Source: Candidatus Krumholzibacteriia bacterium (lineage in GTDB: Bacteria > Krumholzibacteriota > Krumholzibacteriia > Krumholzibacteriales > Krumholzibacteriaceae). Taken from it: 12,111 bases of DNA. Positions 1 to 6,346 of the stretch are shown one piece after another. The position numbers and the translations under genes were made by a program. The first letter of the stretch is position 1. Every line of letters begins with the position of its first letter. A model generated the notes under the pieces. It was not told the DNA's origin, made no database searches, and saw only the letters and a program-made list of their open reading frames with translations. The DNA lies in assembly GCA_028706585.1 (NCBI GenBank), contig JAQTVX010000035.1, positions 1 through 12,111 of the forward strand, read 5' to 3'.

Positions 1-303
1 ATGGTTCCCGCCCTCGCCATAGCAGCAGCCGTCGCCGCTCTCGACGATCACCGTGAGGCCCGGGTTGGCGAGCTTGGCGCCCGTCGCCACGGGAAGCGAG
101 CGTCCGTGAAGGCCGTTGAACAGGTTCGCATTCAAATAATGCGGGGCCTTCGCTGCCTGCCCGATGCCGCTCACGAAGAGCACGTCGCGCGGCGCGAGCC
201 CCGCCTCGACGAGCCCCTTCTTCACTCCCTCGAGAAGCGAGAAGTTGCCGCAGCCGGGGCACCAGGCCGTTTCATGAGTTCCATAATCCTCGATCGATAC
301 CAT
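1..303 (-). CDS. korB: 2-oxoacid:ferredoxin oxidoreductase, beta subunit (N-terminal part)
   Basis: This is the TPP-binding beta subunit of a 2-oxoacid (probably 2-oxoglutarate) ferredoxin oxidoreductase. It forms a complex with the gamma-alpha fusion encoded just upstream, and the complex oxidatively decarboxylates 2-oxoacids to acyl-CoA while reducing ferredoxin. Only the first 101 residues are in the window; the gene continues past base 1. Visible are the typical start WCPGCG (residues 14-19), which lies near the cofactor site, the segment SGIGQAAKAPHY, and the TPP/Mg motif GDG...GGN (residues 90-100). The residues after GDG are Cys-Cys; from memory many relatives have an Asp there. The ATG at 303 follows TGAGGATT, a usable ribosome binding site, and lies 9 bases after the korA stop, so the two genes are surely cotranscribed. 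The exact 2-oxoacid cannot be told from the sequence. Confidence 0.93.
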   Translation of the reverse strand, partial: MVSIEDYGTHETAWCPGCGNFSLLEGVKKGLVEAGLAPRDVLFVSGIGQAAKAPHYLNANLFNGLHGRSLPVATGAKLANPGLTVIVESGDGCCYGEGGNH

Positions 304-312
304 TGCCAATCC

Positions 313-1989
313 TCAAACGCTCAGCTCTCTCAGGATGAATCCGCTCGTGATGGGCAGCCCGTCATAGCGCGAGACTCGGTCCTCGATGGCGAATCCCGTT
401 TCGCGGCGTATGAGCCGCGCGAGTTGACCGGTGGCGTTCCCCTCGACGCAGACGACTCCAGATGCCCTCTCGAGCCGATCGATGAATTGCTCCGCCGCGA
501 GCGGCCACACCTGCGTGAAGTGTAGCGTGGCGGCGTCTACGCCGTTCGCCCTGATCGCGGCGGCGGCTTCTCTGACCGCGCCGCGGGTCGATCCCCACGA
601 GACGAGAAGCAGTTCGGGTCTCCCGCTTCCCTCGTACTCGGGCGCAACGACTTCCCCCCGGATCCCTCCGAGCTTCCTGAGCCTCTTGTCCACCATGATC
701 TTTCTAACGCCGAGGTCCTCGGTGAGGTGGCCGTCCTCCGTGTGCTCATCGCTGTCGGTCACGACCAGATGATCGCTCGCGCCCGGCAGGAGACGCGGGC
801 TCACCCCGTTACTCGTGACGGCGTGCCTCCGGTACGGAGCGTCGACCGGCGCGGGATCCATGCCCGGCCTCACCCAATCGAGCCCTGCTGCATCGAAAGG
901 TTCGACGGCGCGATAACTATCCGCGAGAAATTGATCCGTGAGGATGAAGACCGGCCCCTGATACCTCTCGGCGAGGAACATTGACCTTCTCGCGAGATGA
1001 AAGCACTGCTCGACCGTTCCGGGAGCGAAGATCGCTCTCGGAAACTCCCCGTGGCCCGCATGCAGGACGAATTCGAGGTCCGCCTGCTCGGTGCGCGTCG
1101 GAAGCCCGGTCGCGGGGGCGGGCCTCTGCCCGACGACGATCACAACGGGTGTCTCCGTCATCCCCGCGAGGCTCACGCCTTCGACCATGAGGGCAAATCC
1201 GCCGCCGGACGTCGCCACCATGCTCGGTGCGCCGGCGAAGGAGGCCCCGATCGCCATGTTGATCGCGGCGATCTCATCCTCGGCCTGCTCGACGACGATG
1301 CCCATCCGCTCCGCGACGTCGATGACGGTGAGCGGCACCGAAGTCGACGGGGTCATCGGGTAGAAGGAAACGAACCTGAGTCCAGCCGAGACCGCGCCGA
1401 GCGCGATCGCTTGGTTTCCATCGAGCATGAGCCGCGCCGGGCGCGCCGCGGCGCCGGGGAGCCTGCGCGCGCGGGACTCCTTTCCGCCGAACCACGCGAA
1501 TGCATGCTGAATCGCGGCCCGGTTGCCCTCCGCCATCTCGGGATGGGCGGCACCGAAGACCTCGCCGACGCTCCCGGCCACGGCCTCCACGTCGAGCCCC
1601 AGAACGGCGCAGAGGACGCCCAGCGCGGCGGTGTTCTTGAATTGCGCCGGCGCGAGATCCTTGAACGGAACCCTCAGGCACCGCTCGTCGCTGTCGCAGA
1701 AGGTGTCGTCCGCGATGACCAATCCACTCGGGGCGAGCTCGGCGGCGTGGAGCGTAACCGTTTCATCATCGAGGGCGACGAGCAGGTCGATCGCTTCGGT
1801 GGGAGCCTCGATCGCGTCCGGGCTCACCCGCACCGCGAAGGTGTTGTGCCCTCCACGGATGCGTGATTGATAGCCCTGCGTCACGACTATGGAATATCCC
1901 TGTCGGACGAGAATCTTGGAGAGAAGCCGGCCGACCGTCACCAAGCCCTGGCCGGCCTCTCCGCCCATAACGATGTTCATCGAACGCAT
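313..1989 (-). CDS. korA: 2-oxoacid:ferredoxin oxidoreductase, gamma-alpha fusion subunit
   Basis: A 558-residue protein fusing the gamma domain (about residues 1-175, with the GGEAGQGL loop at 9-16 and RIRGGHNT at 43-50) to the alpha/pyrimidine-binding domain. The alpha part contains GNQAIALGA near 191, YPMTPSTS at 210-217, the acidic EQAEDEIAA segment around 234-242 (likely including the TPP-activating Glu) and SGGG near 261-264. This arrangement is usual for KorA of 2-oxoglutarate-type enzymes. The C-terminal half after residue 450 matches the transketolase C-terminal-like domain. I chose the ATG at 1989 because it is preceded by AAGAGG and begins just before the conserved gamma motif. The reading frame stays open up to 2379, but that upstream part overlaps the desulfoferrodoxin gene out of frame and is not family sequence. 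The enzyme is expected to be cytoplasmic and oxygen-sensitive, which fits its place behind oxygen-defence genes. Confidence 0.93.
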   Translation of the reverse strand: MRSMNIVMGGEAGQGLVTVGRLLSKILVRQGYSIVVTQGYQSRIRGGHNTFAVRVSPDAIEAPTEAIDLLVALDDETVTLHAAELAPSGLVIADDTFCDSDERCLRVPFKDLAPAQFKNTAALGVLCAVLGLDVEAVAGSVGEVFGAAHPEMAEGNRAAIQHAFAWFGGKESRARRLPGAAARPARLMLDGNQAIALGAVSAGLRFVSFYPMTPSTSVPLTVIDVAERMGIVVEQAEDEIAAINMAIGASFAGAPSMVATSGGGFALMVEGVSLAGMTETPVVIVVGQRPAPATGLPTRTEQADLEFVLHAGHGEFPRAIFAPGTVEQCFHLARRSMFLAERYQGPVFILTDQFLADSYRAVEPFDAAGLDWVRPGMDPAPVDAPYRRHAVTSNGVSPRLLPGASDHLVVTDSDEHTEDGHLTEDLGVRKIMVDKRLRKLGGIRGEVVAPEYEGSGRPELLLVSWGSTRGAVREAAAAIRANGVDAATLHFTQVWPLAAEQFIDRLERASGVVCVEGNATGQLARLIRRETGFAIEDRVSRYDGLPITSGFILRELSV

Positions 1990-2027
1990 AGAGCCTCTTA
2001 ATCGATCTTCTTCTTCGCCCTCCGGCA

Positions 2028-2405
2028 TCACATGCCTTTCCACAGGCTGTGAATGTTGCAGTACTCGCGCGCCCAAACCTTCTTCGCGGAGATGTTGAAT
2101 ATCGCCTCGGGCGCCTCGCCAGGATTCAGGAACTTCCGATACGCCTCGCCGTCCGCGATGAGCTGGATCCATTCGATGTAATGCTTCTCCTCCATCGGGT
2201 GGGGCACCGAGCCCACTTTCACCTTGTAGCCGTCGGCCACCTTCTCGATCACGGGAACGTGCTTTTCCTTCGCGGCGTCGGTCGAATTCTCCTTGAGAAG
2301 CGTCATCGGTTCGCCGCAGCAAACCAGCTCGCCCGCGCCCCCGTGGAGCACCTCGATGATGTTGCCGCATTTGGCGCACTTGTAGATCTCGAGTTTCTGT
2401 GCCAT
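2028..2405 (-). CDS. dfx: Desulfoferrodoxin (class I superoxide reductase)
   Basis: A 125-residue superoxide reductase, full length for the two-iron class. It reduces superoxide to hydrogen peroxide without making oxygen, a strategy of anaerobes. The N-terminal desulforedoxin domain holds a Cys4 iron site: C10 and C13 (CAKCG), then C29 and C30 (CCG). The C-terminal catalytic domain has every ligand and key residue at the textbook spacing: E47-K48-H49, H69, H75, C116 and H119. The start at 2405 is preceded by a near-perfect AAAGGAGG site 8 bases upstream. The gene lies 71 bases after rubrerythrin, which can remove the peroxide it makes, and 38 bases before korA. A 5-bp hairpin lies in the 71-base gap, but no convincing extra promoter does. 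Confidence 0.97.
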   Translation of the reverse strand: MAQKLEIYKCAKCGNIIEVLHGGAGELVCCGEPMTLLKENSTDAAKEKHVPVIEKVADGYKVKVGSVPHPMEEKHYIEWIQLIADGEAYRKFLNPGEAPEAIFNISAKKVWAREYCNIHSLWKGM

Positions 2406-2476
2406 TGCGATCAGCCTCCTTTGTTATCCCTGGGATTCAGAGCCCCAGACCAACGTACCGGATCGAAAACGTTCAA

Positions 2477-3049
2477 TCAATAGTTCTCGCCGAGTAGCTC
2501 GAAGTACGCCTTCGGATGCGCGCACGCCGGGCAGATCTCCGGCGCTTCCTTGCCCTCGTGGAGATACCCGCAGTTGCGGCAGCGCCAGACGACCTTGGCC
2601 TCGCGCTTGAACACCCGGACCTTTTCGATGTTCGCTTTGAGGGCCAGATAGCGCTTCTCGTGCTGCCTCTCGGCTACGAGGATCGACTCGAAGATCTGGG
2701 CGATGCTCTCCAGGCCCTCCTGTCTGGCGATCTTCGCGAAACCGGGGTACATCTCGGTCCATTCATAATGCTCCCCACCCGCCGCCTCGTCCAGATTCTC
2801 GGCCGTCGTGCATATTATCCCCGCGGGGAACGACGCCGTGATCTCGACTTCGCCCCCCTCGAGAAGCTTGAACAGACGTTTCGCGTGCTCCTTCTCCTGA
2901 TCAGCGGTCTCTTCGAAGATCGCGGAGATCTGCTCGTACCCTTCCTTTTTCGCCTGGCTCGCGAAGTACGTGTACCGGTTGCGCGCCTGCGATTCGCCCG
3001 CAAACGCCGTGAGTATGTTCTTTTCGGTCTTCGTGCCTTTCAGCGCCAT
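2477..3049 (-). CDS. rbr: Rubrerythrin (NADH-linked peroxide reductase)
   Basis: A 190-residue rubrerythrin of standard length. It reduces hydrogen peroxide to water at a non-haem di-iron site, with electrons passed through its own rubredoxin domain. The ferritin-like four-helix domain (residues 1-145) carries the iron ligands E19, E52xxH55, E93, E96 and E127xxH130. The C-terminal rubredoxin domain has C157xxC160 and C173xxC176. I took the ATG at 3049 because GGCAAGGAGG lies at the right distance before it; a TTG seven codons upstream (3070) would place that site inside the gene. It sits 43 bases after the metal permease and 71 before desulfoferrodoxin, forming a complete superoxide-to-water route. 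The PerR-type regulator at the head of the operon is a natural controller. Confidence 0.97.
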   Translation of the reverse strand: MALKGTKTEKNILTAFAGESQARNRYTYFASQAKKEGYEQISAIFEETADQEKEHAKRLFKLLEGGEVEITASFPAGIICTTAENLDEAAGGEHYEWTEMYPGFAKIARQEGLESIAQIFESILVAERQHEKRYLALKANIEKVRVFKREAKVVWRCRNCGYLHEGKEAPEICPACAHPKAYFELLGENY

Positions 3050-3092
3050 GTATTCCTGCCTCCTTGCCAAGGGTTATCGATTGACCAATCTT

Positions 3093-4370
3093 TCATCCAT
3101 TCTCTCCGAATCGATCCGGCTCGCGTGCATTGACGACCCGGTAACCCAGATCCTCGACGGCCTTCGAGAGCCGCGAGACATCGAAACCGTCTCCCACCAC
3201 CACCGCCTCTCCCTTCTTGAGATCGACCTCGACCGATGCGACGCCAGGGCTCTCGAGAAGCGCGCGCCGCACAGCCTCCGCGCAGTGAGTGCACGTCATG
3301 CCGGTTATGGAAATGCGGAGCATCCGGCCCTTCCCCGCCGCCGCAGGCACACCTCCGGCCTTCGCCGGCGGGAAAAAGGCATAGACGAGCACTGCGAGAA
3401 GGATAAAGGCGCAAGCCGTCTTTATATATGCGGGCAGCATCCAGTGCGAGTGAACCGCCGTCTGGGCGCCGATGCCATTGAAGATCGAATCGAGTATGAG
3501 CCCCGCCGCCAGCGCCGACACGGTTATCGCGGCAAGATAGATGATCATGACGCGCTTCCCCATGATCTTCCATACGGTCATCACGGTCGCGGCGTTCGTC
3601 GCCGGCCCCGTCATTAGAAACACGAGCGCCGCCCCCGGAGAGACTCCTTTCGCAATGAGAGCCGCGGCTATCGGAACGGATGCCGTCGCACACACATAGA
3701 GTGGAATCCCCACCGCCATCATGATCAGCATGGATACGATTCCGCCGCCGAGGATACTCGACAGATAGTTGTCCGGAACGGCGGCCGAAATGCCCCCCGC
3801 GATGACGATGCCTATGAGCAGCGCCCTGTTGATGTCCCTCGGCAGCGTGAGAAATCCGTAGCTGAGCGCCCGATGCAATCCGCCGCTTCGGCCTTCCATG
3901 CCGCTGCAGCATTCGTCCGTGCATACCGGGTGCTCCTCGCCGGCGGAACCTCTCTCGTAGCCGAAGACATTGACGAGAATTCCCCCGAATATCCTGCTCA
4001 GAAAGGCGACCACCGGCCGGAACACCGCAAATACCGGCCCGAGGAGGCACAGCGTCACCATGATGCTGTCGACCCCGGTCTGCGGGGTCGAGATGAGGAA
4101 CGAGGTCGTGGCTCCCGCCCCCGCGCCATGCCTGCGCAACGACGCCGCAACGGGAATGACGCCGCACGAGCACAGGGGAAGCGGCACGCCGAAAACCGCC
4201 GCCTTGATGACTTGCCAGAGGCCCCTGCCGCCGAGGTGCCGCTCGACGAGCTCCGGCTTGACGAGAATCGAAAGCAGCCCGGCGGCCAGGAAACCGAACA
4301 GCAGGAACGGCGACATTTCCAGGAGCGTCGACCAGATTGAAAGGGCGAATCTAGCCGCAAAGGCTTGCAA
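3093..4370 (-). CDS. SO_0444-type Cu/Zn efflux permease with C-terminal HMA domain
   Basis: A 425-residue inner-membrane protein. Residues 1-335 form a DUF318/UPF0718 (YraQ/ArsP-like) permease with about eight hydrophobic segments. Conserved elements are PLPLCSCGVIP (63-73), STPQTGVDS (94-102), PLYVCATASVPIAAALI (223-239) and FLMTGPATN (251-259). A loop near 150-155 is Cys-rich (CTDECC). Residues about 350-415 are a heavy-metal-associated domain with the binding motif GMTCTHC (357-363). This arrangement matches what is annotated as the SO_0444 family of Cu/Zn exporters; the metal is inferred from the family. The start is TTG at 4370, with GGAGGTGA six bases upstream; the next Met is residue 19, after the first helix begins. 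The first 20 bases overlap the end of the upstream TIGR02757 gene, which suggests translational coupling. Confidence 0.88.
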   Translation of the reverse strand: MQAFAARFALSIWSTLLEMSPFLLFGFLAAGLLSILVKPELVERHLGGRGLWQVIKAAVFGVPLPLCSCGVIPVAASLRRHGAGAGATTSFLISTPQTGVDSIMVTLCLLGPVFAVFRPVVAFLSRIFGGILVNVFGYERGSAGEEHPVCTDECCSGMEGRSGGLHRALSYGFLTLPRDINRALLIGIVIAGGISAAVPDNYLSSILGGGIVSMLIMMAVGIPLYVCATASVPIAAALIAKGVSPGAALVFLMTGPATNAATVMTVWKIMGKRVMIIYLAAITVSALAAGLILDSIFNGIGAQTAVHSHWMLPAYIKTACAFILLAVLVYAFFPPAKAGGVPAAAGKGRMLRISITGMTCTHCAEAVRRALLESPGVASVEVDLKKGEAVVVGDGFDVSRLSKAVEDLGYRVVNAREPDRFGENG

Positions 4371-5175
4371 GGGTCACCTCCATGGGGTCATCCTTCAGTA
4401 TTCCGAGACGGGTCAAAGCAAAATCATACCTCACCGGATCTTCGGGCGAAATCCTCCTGAATCCGTCGGTTATCTCGCGCGCCGTCATCAGATCGGCCGT
4501 GCGTCTCGTCGTGAGAACGAATTTCTTCGAAATGCGGTACATGTGCGTATCCAGCGGCACAACGAGCATAGCGGGCGACACTTCGCTCCAGCCGCCCGGA
4601 TCCACGGCGTCCGAGCGGACCATCCATCTGAGAAACAGGTTCAATCGCTTGCACGCGCTACCAGACGCCGGGGATGGAAGCAGGCAGGGCCGAAAACCGT
4701 CGCTCTTCCCGCGGATGTACGCGGCGAATCTCTCCGTAGCCGGAACGACGTCCCTGTCGGCCGCCCCGCTGCTCGCATAGAAAAGGTCTCGCAGCGAACC
4801 ATACTCCTTCAGGGCCGCACGGACGCCTCCCAGCATAGAGACCACGTCGGCCCCGGTGATCCAGCGGTGCTTGAAATCGGCCAGGGCGCGCGAGAGATCC
4901 CGCCCACGCGCCTCGCGAACGCATTCCGCCGGAGAGTCTCCGAGGACATCGAGCACGCGCGCAACGCTGCCTCGAATCTGCCTCACGTTGCCGAAAGCGA
5001 GCGAAGAGGCTATCAGGCCGGCGATCTCCATATCGAATCTGCTCTTGTACATGTATACGAACTCGAGCGGATCGGGCGAAACATAGCACCTTTTGTTGTA
5101 CTTCCTGTACAGACCCTCGAGCGCCGCCACGTTGAGCCCTGCCGTCCGTTTGTTACCACTCGCCGCCCTGATCAT
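4351..5175 (-). CDS. TIGR02757/DUF2400 family protein, possibly DNA-glycosylase-like
   Basis: A 274-residue protein recognised as TIGR02757 from the pattern ASSLAFGNVRQI (57-68), VVPLDTHMYRIS (205-216), TAREIT (231-236) and PEDPVRYDFALTRLGI (244-259). The family has no established function that I know of. By eye these blocks run parallel to HhH-GPD DNA glycosylases: the LIASSLAFGNVRQI helix resembles the early LLSxQxTD helix, PLDTH resembles the catalytic-Asp loop (V/P)DTHV, and K176 lies 33 residues before D209. No iron-sulfur Cys cluster is seen at the C terminus. The ATG at 5175 is preceded by GGGAGG and lies one base after the perR stop, so cotranscription is nearly certain. Its frame is open further upstream, but only through the regulator gene. 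Family call is firm; any enzymatic role is inference. Confidence 0.85.
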   Translation of the reverse strand: MIRAASGNKRTAGLNVAALEGLYRKYNKRCYVSPDPLEFVYMYKSRFDMEIAGLIASSLAFGNVRQIRGSVARVLDVLGDSPAECVREARGRDLSRALADFKHRWITGADVVSMLGGVRAALKEYGSLRDLFYASSGAADRDVVPATERFAAYIRGKSDGFRPCLLPSPASGSACKRLNLFLRWMVRSDAVDPGGWSEVSPAMLVVPLDTHMYRISKKFVLTTRRTADLMTAREITDGFRRISPEDPVRYDFALTRLGILKDDPMEVTLASLCG

Positions 5176-5176
5176 C

Positions 5177-5569
5177 TCAATGCCTCCCGGCCTTCTTGAC
5201 GCACGCGGGACAGAGGCCGAGGAACTCGATCCTGCGCGCAAGGAGACGGTAGCCAGCACCCTTGACAGCGTCCCTTTCGGATTTCGTAAGTTCCGGCAGG
5301 GCCTCCATATCGTCGATCCGCCCGCAACGTACGCAGCGAATATGCTGGTGGTCGCTGCGGTCCCCGTCGAAGCGCATCTGCGATCCGCCCACGTCGAGCC
5401 GCTGTATCATGCCCTCGCGGAACATCACGTCGAGGTTTCTATACACCGTCCCAAGGCTTATCCGCGGGAGCCGTTTCCTGACAAGCCTGTACAGCTCATC
5501 GGCGCTCGGATGGCTGTCGAGCTTCGTGAGCTCCTCCCTGATCACCTCGCGCTGTCGCGTTTTCCGCAT
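5177..5569 (-). CDS. perR: PerR-type Fur family transcriptional regulator
   Basis: A 130-residue metal-dependent repressor, first gene of the minus-strand operon. The N-terminal winged helix includes the recognition helix segment SLGTVYRNL (38-46). All five regulatory-site ligands known from Bacillus PerR align: H20, D68, H74, H76 and D87 (H37, D85, H91, H93, D104 there). The Asp at the last position favours PerR over Fur. Two CxxC pairs, C79/C82 and C120/C123, make the structural zinc site. I chose the ATG at 5569, preceded by GGGGTGG. The in-frame ATG at 5608 has no ribosome binding site and lies at the predicted transcription start. Peroxide sensing by oxidation of the site His residues is family knowledge. 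The neighbours rubrerythrin and superoxide reductase support this role. Confidence 0.9.
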   Translation of the reverse strand: MRKTRQREVIREELTKLDSHPSADELYRLVRKRLPRISLGTVYRNLDVMFREGMIQRLDVGGSQMRFDGDRSDHQHIRCVRCGRIDDMEALPELTKSERDAVKGAGYRLLARRIEFLGLCPACVKKAGRH

Positions 5570-5588
5570 TCGACCACCCCGGGGCTTC

Positions 5589-5617
5589 TTATTGATAAAA
5601 GTAACCATTACTGATAA
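5589..5617. repeat. Direct repeat TTAYTGATAA next to the operator
   Basis: On the plus strand TTATTGATAA (5589-5598) and TTACTGATAA (5608-5617) match at 9 of 10 bases with starts 19 bases apart. The first copy is itself a small palindrome (TTAT-TG-ATAA). The second overlaps the larger palindrome over the -10 box. The pair could be two binding sites for the PerR-like dimer, one over the promoter and one in the leader. Confidence 0.55.
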
Positions 5618-5642
5618 TGGTCGGAAACCCCTGCGGTGTCAA
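5605..5642 (-). promoter_or_regulatory. Promoter and PerR/Fur-box-like operator of the stress operon
   Basis: On the minus strand TTGACA (5642-5637) is followed after 17 bases by CATTAT (5619-5614), a good sigma70-type pair. The -10 box lies within the palindrome CCATTATCAGTAATGG (5620-5605), with 6-bp arms and a 4-base centre, AT-rich in an otherwise GC-rich region. Transcription would begin near 5607, giving a leader of about 38 bases before the chosen perR ATG. A repressor bound here would block RNA polymerase, so autoregulation of the whole operon is the simplest reading. The sites were found by eye; binding is inferred. Confidence 0.72.
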
Positions 5643-5740
5643 GCGTTTTTCGACCGAGCTAACGCCAGGCGCCGGATGCGGCGCCAAACCGCCGAAGCGA
5701 AAAGGTTCAAGGATGCCCGGGATATGGCGCCGATGTGATG

Positions 5741-6181
5741 CTATTTCTCCGCGTCGGGTCCGACCACGATCTCCGTAGTGGCCCCCGTCACGACGAAGAT
5801 TCTCTCATTGTTGCTCTGGAGATCAACGGGGAGGACGAAAAAACCCTTCTTCGTCTTGCTGTAGCCCATGGATATGCCGCGCACCGTCTCGCCGTCCCTG
5901 AATACGACCTTGATCTTGATGCCGTGAAGGGCCTTGGCATTGACGTCTTCGAACACGTTCCTTTCCCTGTAAGCCGGATTTCCGTCGATGGTCTTGACGA
6001 AAAACACCGCCTTGAGATCGGATAACTTCACCTCGTGGGTGGTTCCGACCCCGGGTTCCAGCGCGGTGTTAACATGGAATAGCGCTTTGTCCGGCAGAAA
6101 ATCGTGGGTATAGCCCTTGAGGAGCGTCCCATCGCTATAATGCACAACTACCTTGTTCCGCTGTGTCAGCATCTTGCTCAC
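5741..6181 (-). CDS. Conserved hypothetical protein with two similar repeats (possibly DUF6982-like)
   Basis: A 146-residue soluble protein with no signal peptide or membrane segment. It contains two related units, each starting with a beta-rich pattern: KVVVHYSDGTLLKG (10-23) and IKVVFRDGETVRG (about 89-101). Both follow V-x-F/H-x-DG-x(4)-G and end in hydrophobic strands (LKAVFFVKTIDG and IFVVTGATTEIVVG). I recall similar small proteins under the label DUF6982, but I am not sure of that name. The start is uncertain: GTG at 6181 has GAGG four bases before the adjacent AGC, while ATG at 6172 is three codons in and farther from that site. It has its own likely promoter and is separated from perR by about 130 bases. 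Function is unknown. Confidence 0.75.
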   Translation of the reverse strand: MSKMLTQRNKVVVHYSDGTLLKGYTHDFLPDKALFHVNTALEPGVGTTHEVKLSDLKAVFFVKTIDGNPAYRERNVFEDVNAKALHGIKIKVVFRDGETVRGISMGYSKTKKGFFVLPVDLQSNNERIFVVTGATTEIVVGPDAEK

Positions 6182-6206
6182 GCTCCCTCGGGTAACCTAC
6201 CTCACT

Positions 6207-6233
6207 ATTATTACATGTGGACGCAACTGTCAA
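6207..6233 (-). promoter_or_regulatory. Likely sigma70-type promoter for the two-repeat protein
   Basis: On the minus strand TTGACA (6233-6228) is followed 15 bases later by AATAAT (6212-6207). The -10 box is preceded by TG one base before it, the extended -10 arrangement, which can offset the short spacer. Transcription would start near 6200, leaving about 20 leader bases before the GTG start. The area is AT-rich against a GC-rich background. Confidence 0.5.
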
Positions 6234-6346
6234 CACCTGAGTCCATTCACCCGCCGCGCTCTTCGCCGAAGGCATCCTCCGCTCGCCGACCTGTATCTTC
6301 GAAATTTCCGTTTTGAGGTAGCACGGGCACGGCGGTTCGTTCTATC
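6234..6346. other. Remaining divergent intergenic stretch before the glycosyltransferase
   Basis: This is the rightward part of a 165-base divergent gap. An in-frame stop at 6314-6316 rules out an N-terminal extension of the glycosyltransferase. I see no clear rightward -35/-10 pair and no strong ribosome binding site just before 6347; the nearest purine-rich stretch is GAGGT at 6315-6319, too far from the start. No small gene or RNA is evident. Confidence 0.5.

Noticed and set aside
997..1866. Long plus-strand open frames antisense to korA and elsewhere
   Set aside because: They are rich in Arg, Gly and Ala, show no family motifs and mirror well-recognised minus-strand genes; GC-rich DNA makes such open frames common.
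1990..2379. In-frame upstream extension of the korA reading frame to 2379
   Set aside because: The region is Arg/Gly-rich out-of-frame translation of the desulfoferrodoxin gene. A ribosome site and the conserved gamma-domain start are at 1989.
2430..2448. CTGGG/CCCAG hairpin between rubrerythrin and desulfoferrodoxin
   Set aside because: Only 5 bp with a 9-base loop and no T-run; too weak to call a terminator or attenuator.
3050..3070. TTG start for rubrerythrin at 3070
   Set aside because: The AAGGAGG site lies between 3070 and 3049 and fits the ATG at 3049; the extra seven residues are not typical for the family.
5570..5608. ATG at 5608 as the perR start
   Set aside because: No ribosome site before it, and the predicted transcription start is at about the same base. 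The ATG at 5569 gives the usual family N terminus.
5668..5685. GGCGCC-GGATGC-GGCGCC inverted repeat as a terminator for the two-repeat protein gene
   Set aside because: The stem is good, but no T-run follows on the minus strand, so it is not a canonical intrinsic terminator. It could still be a hairpin, and I did not list it.
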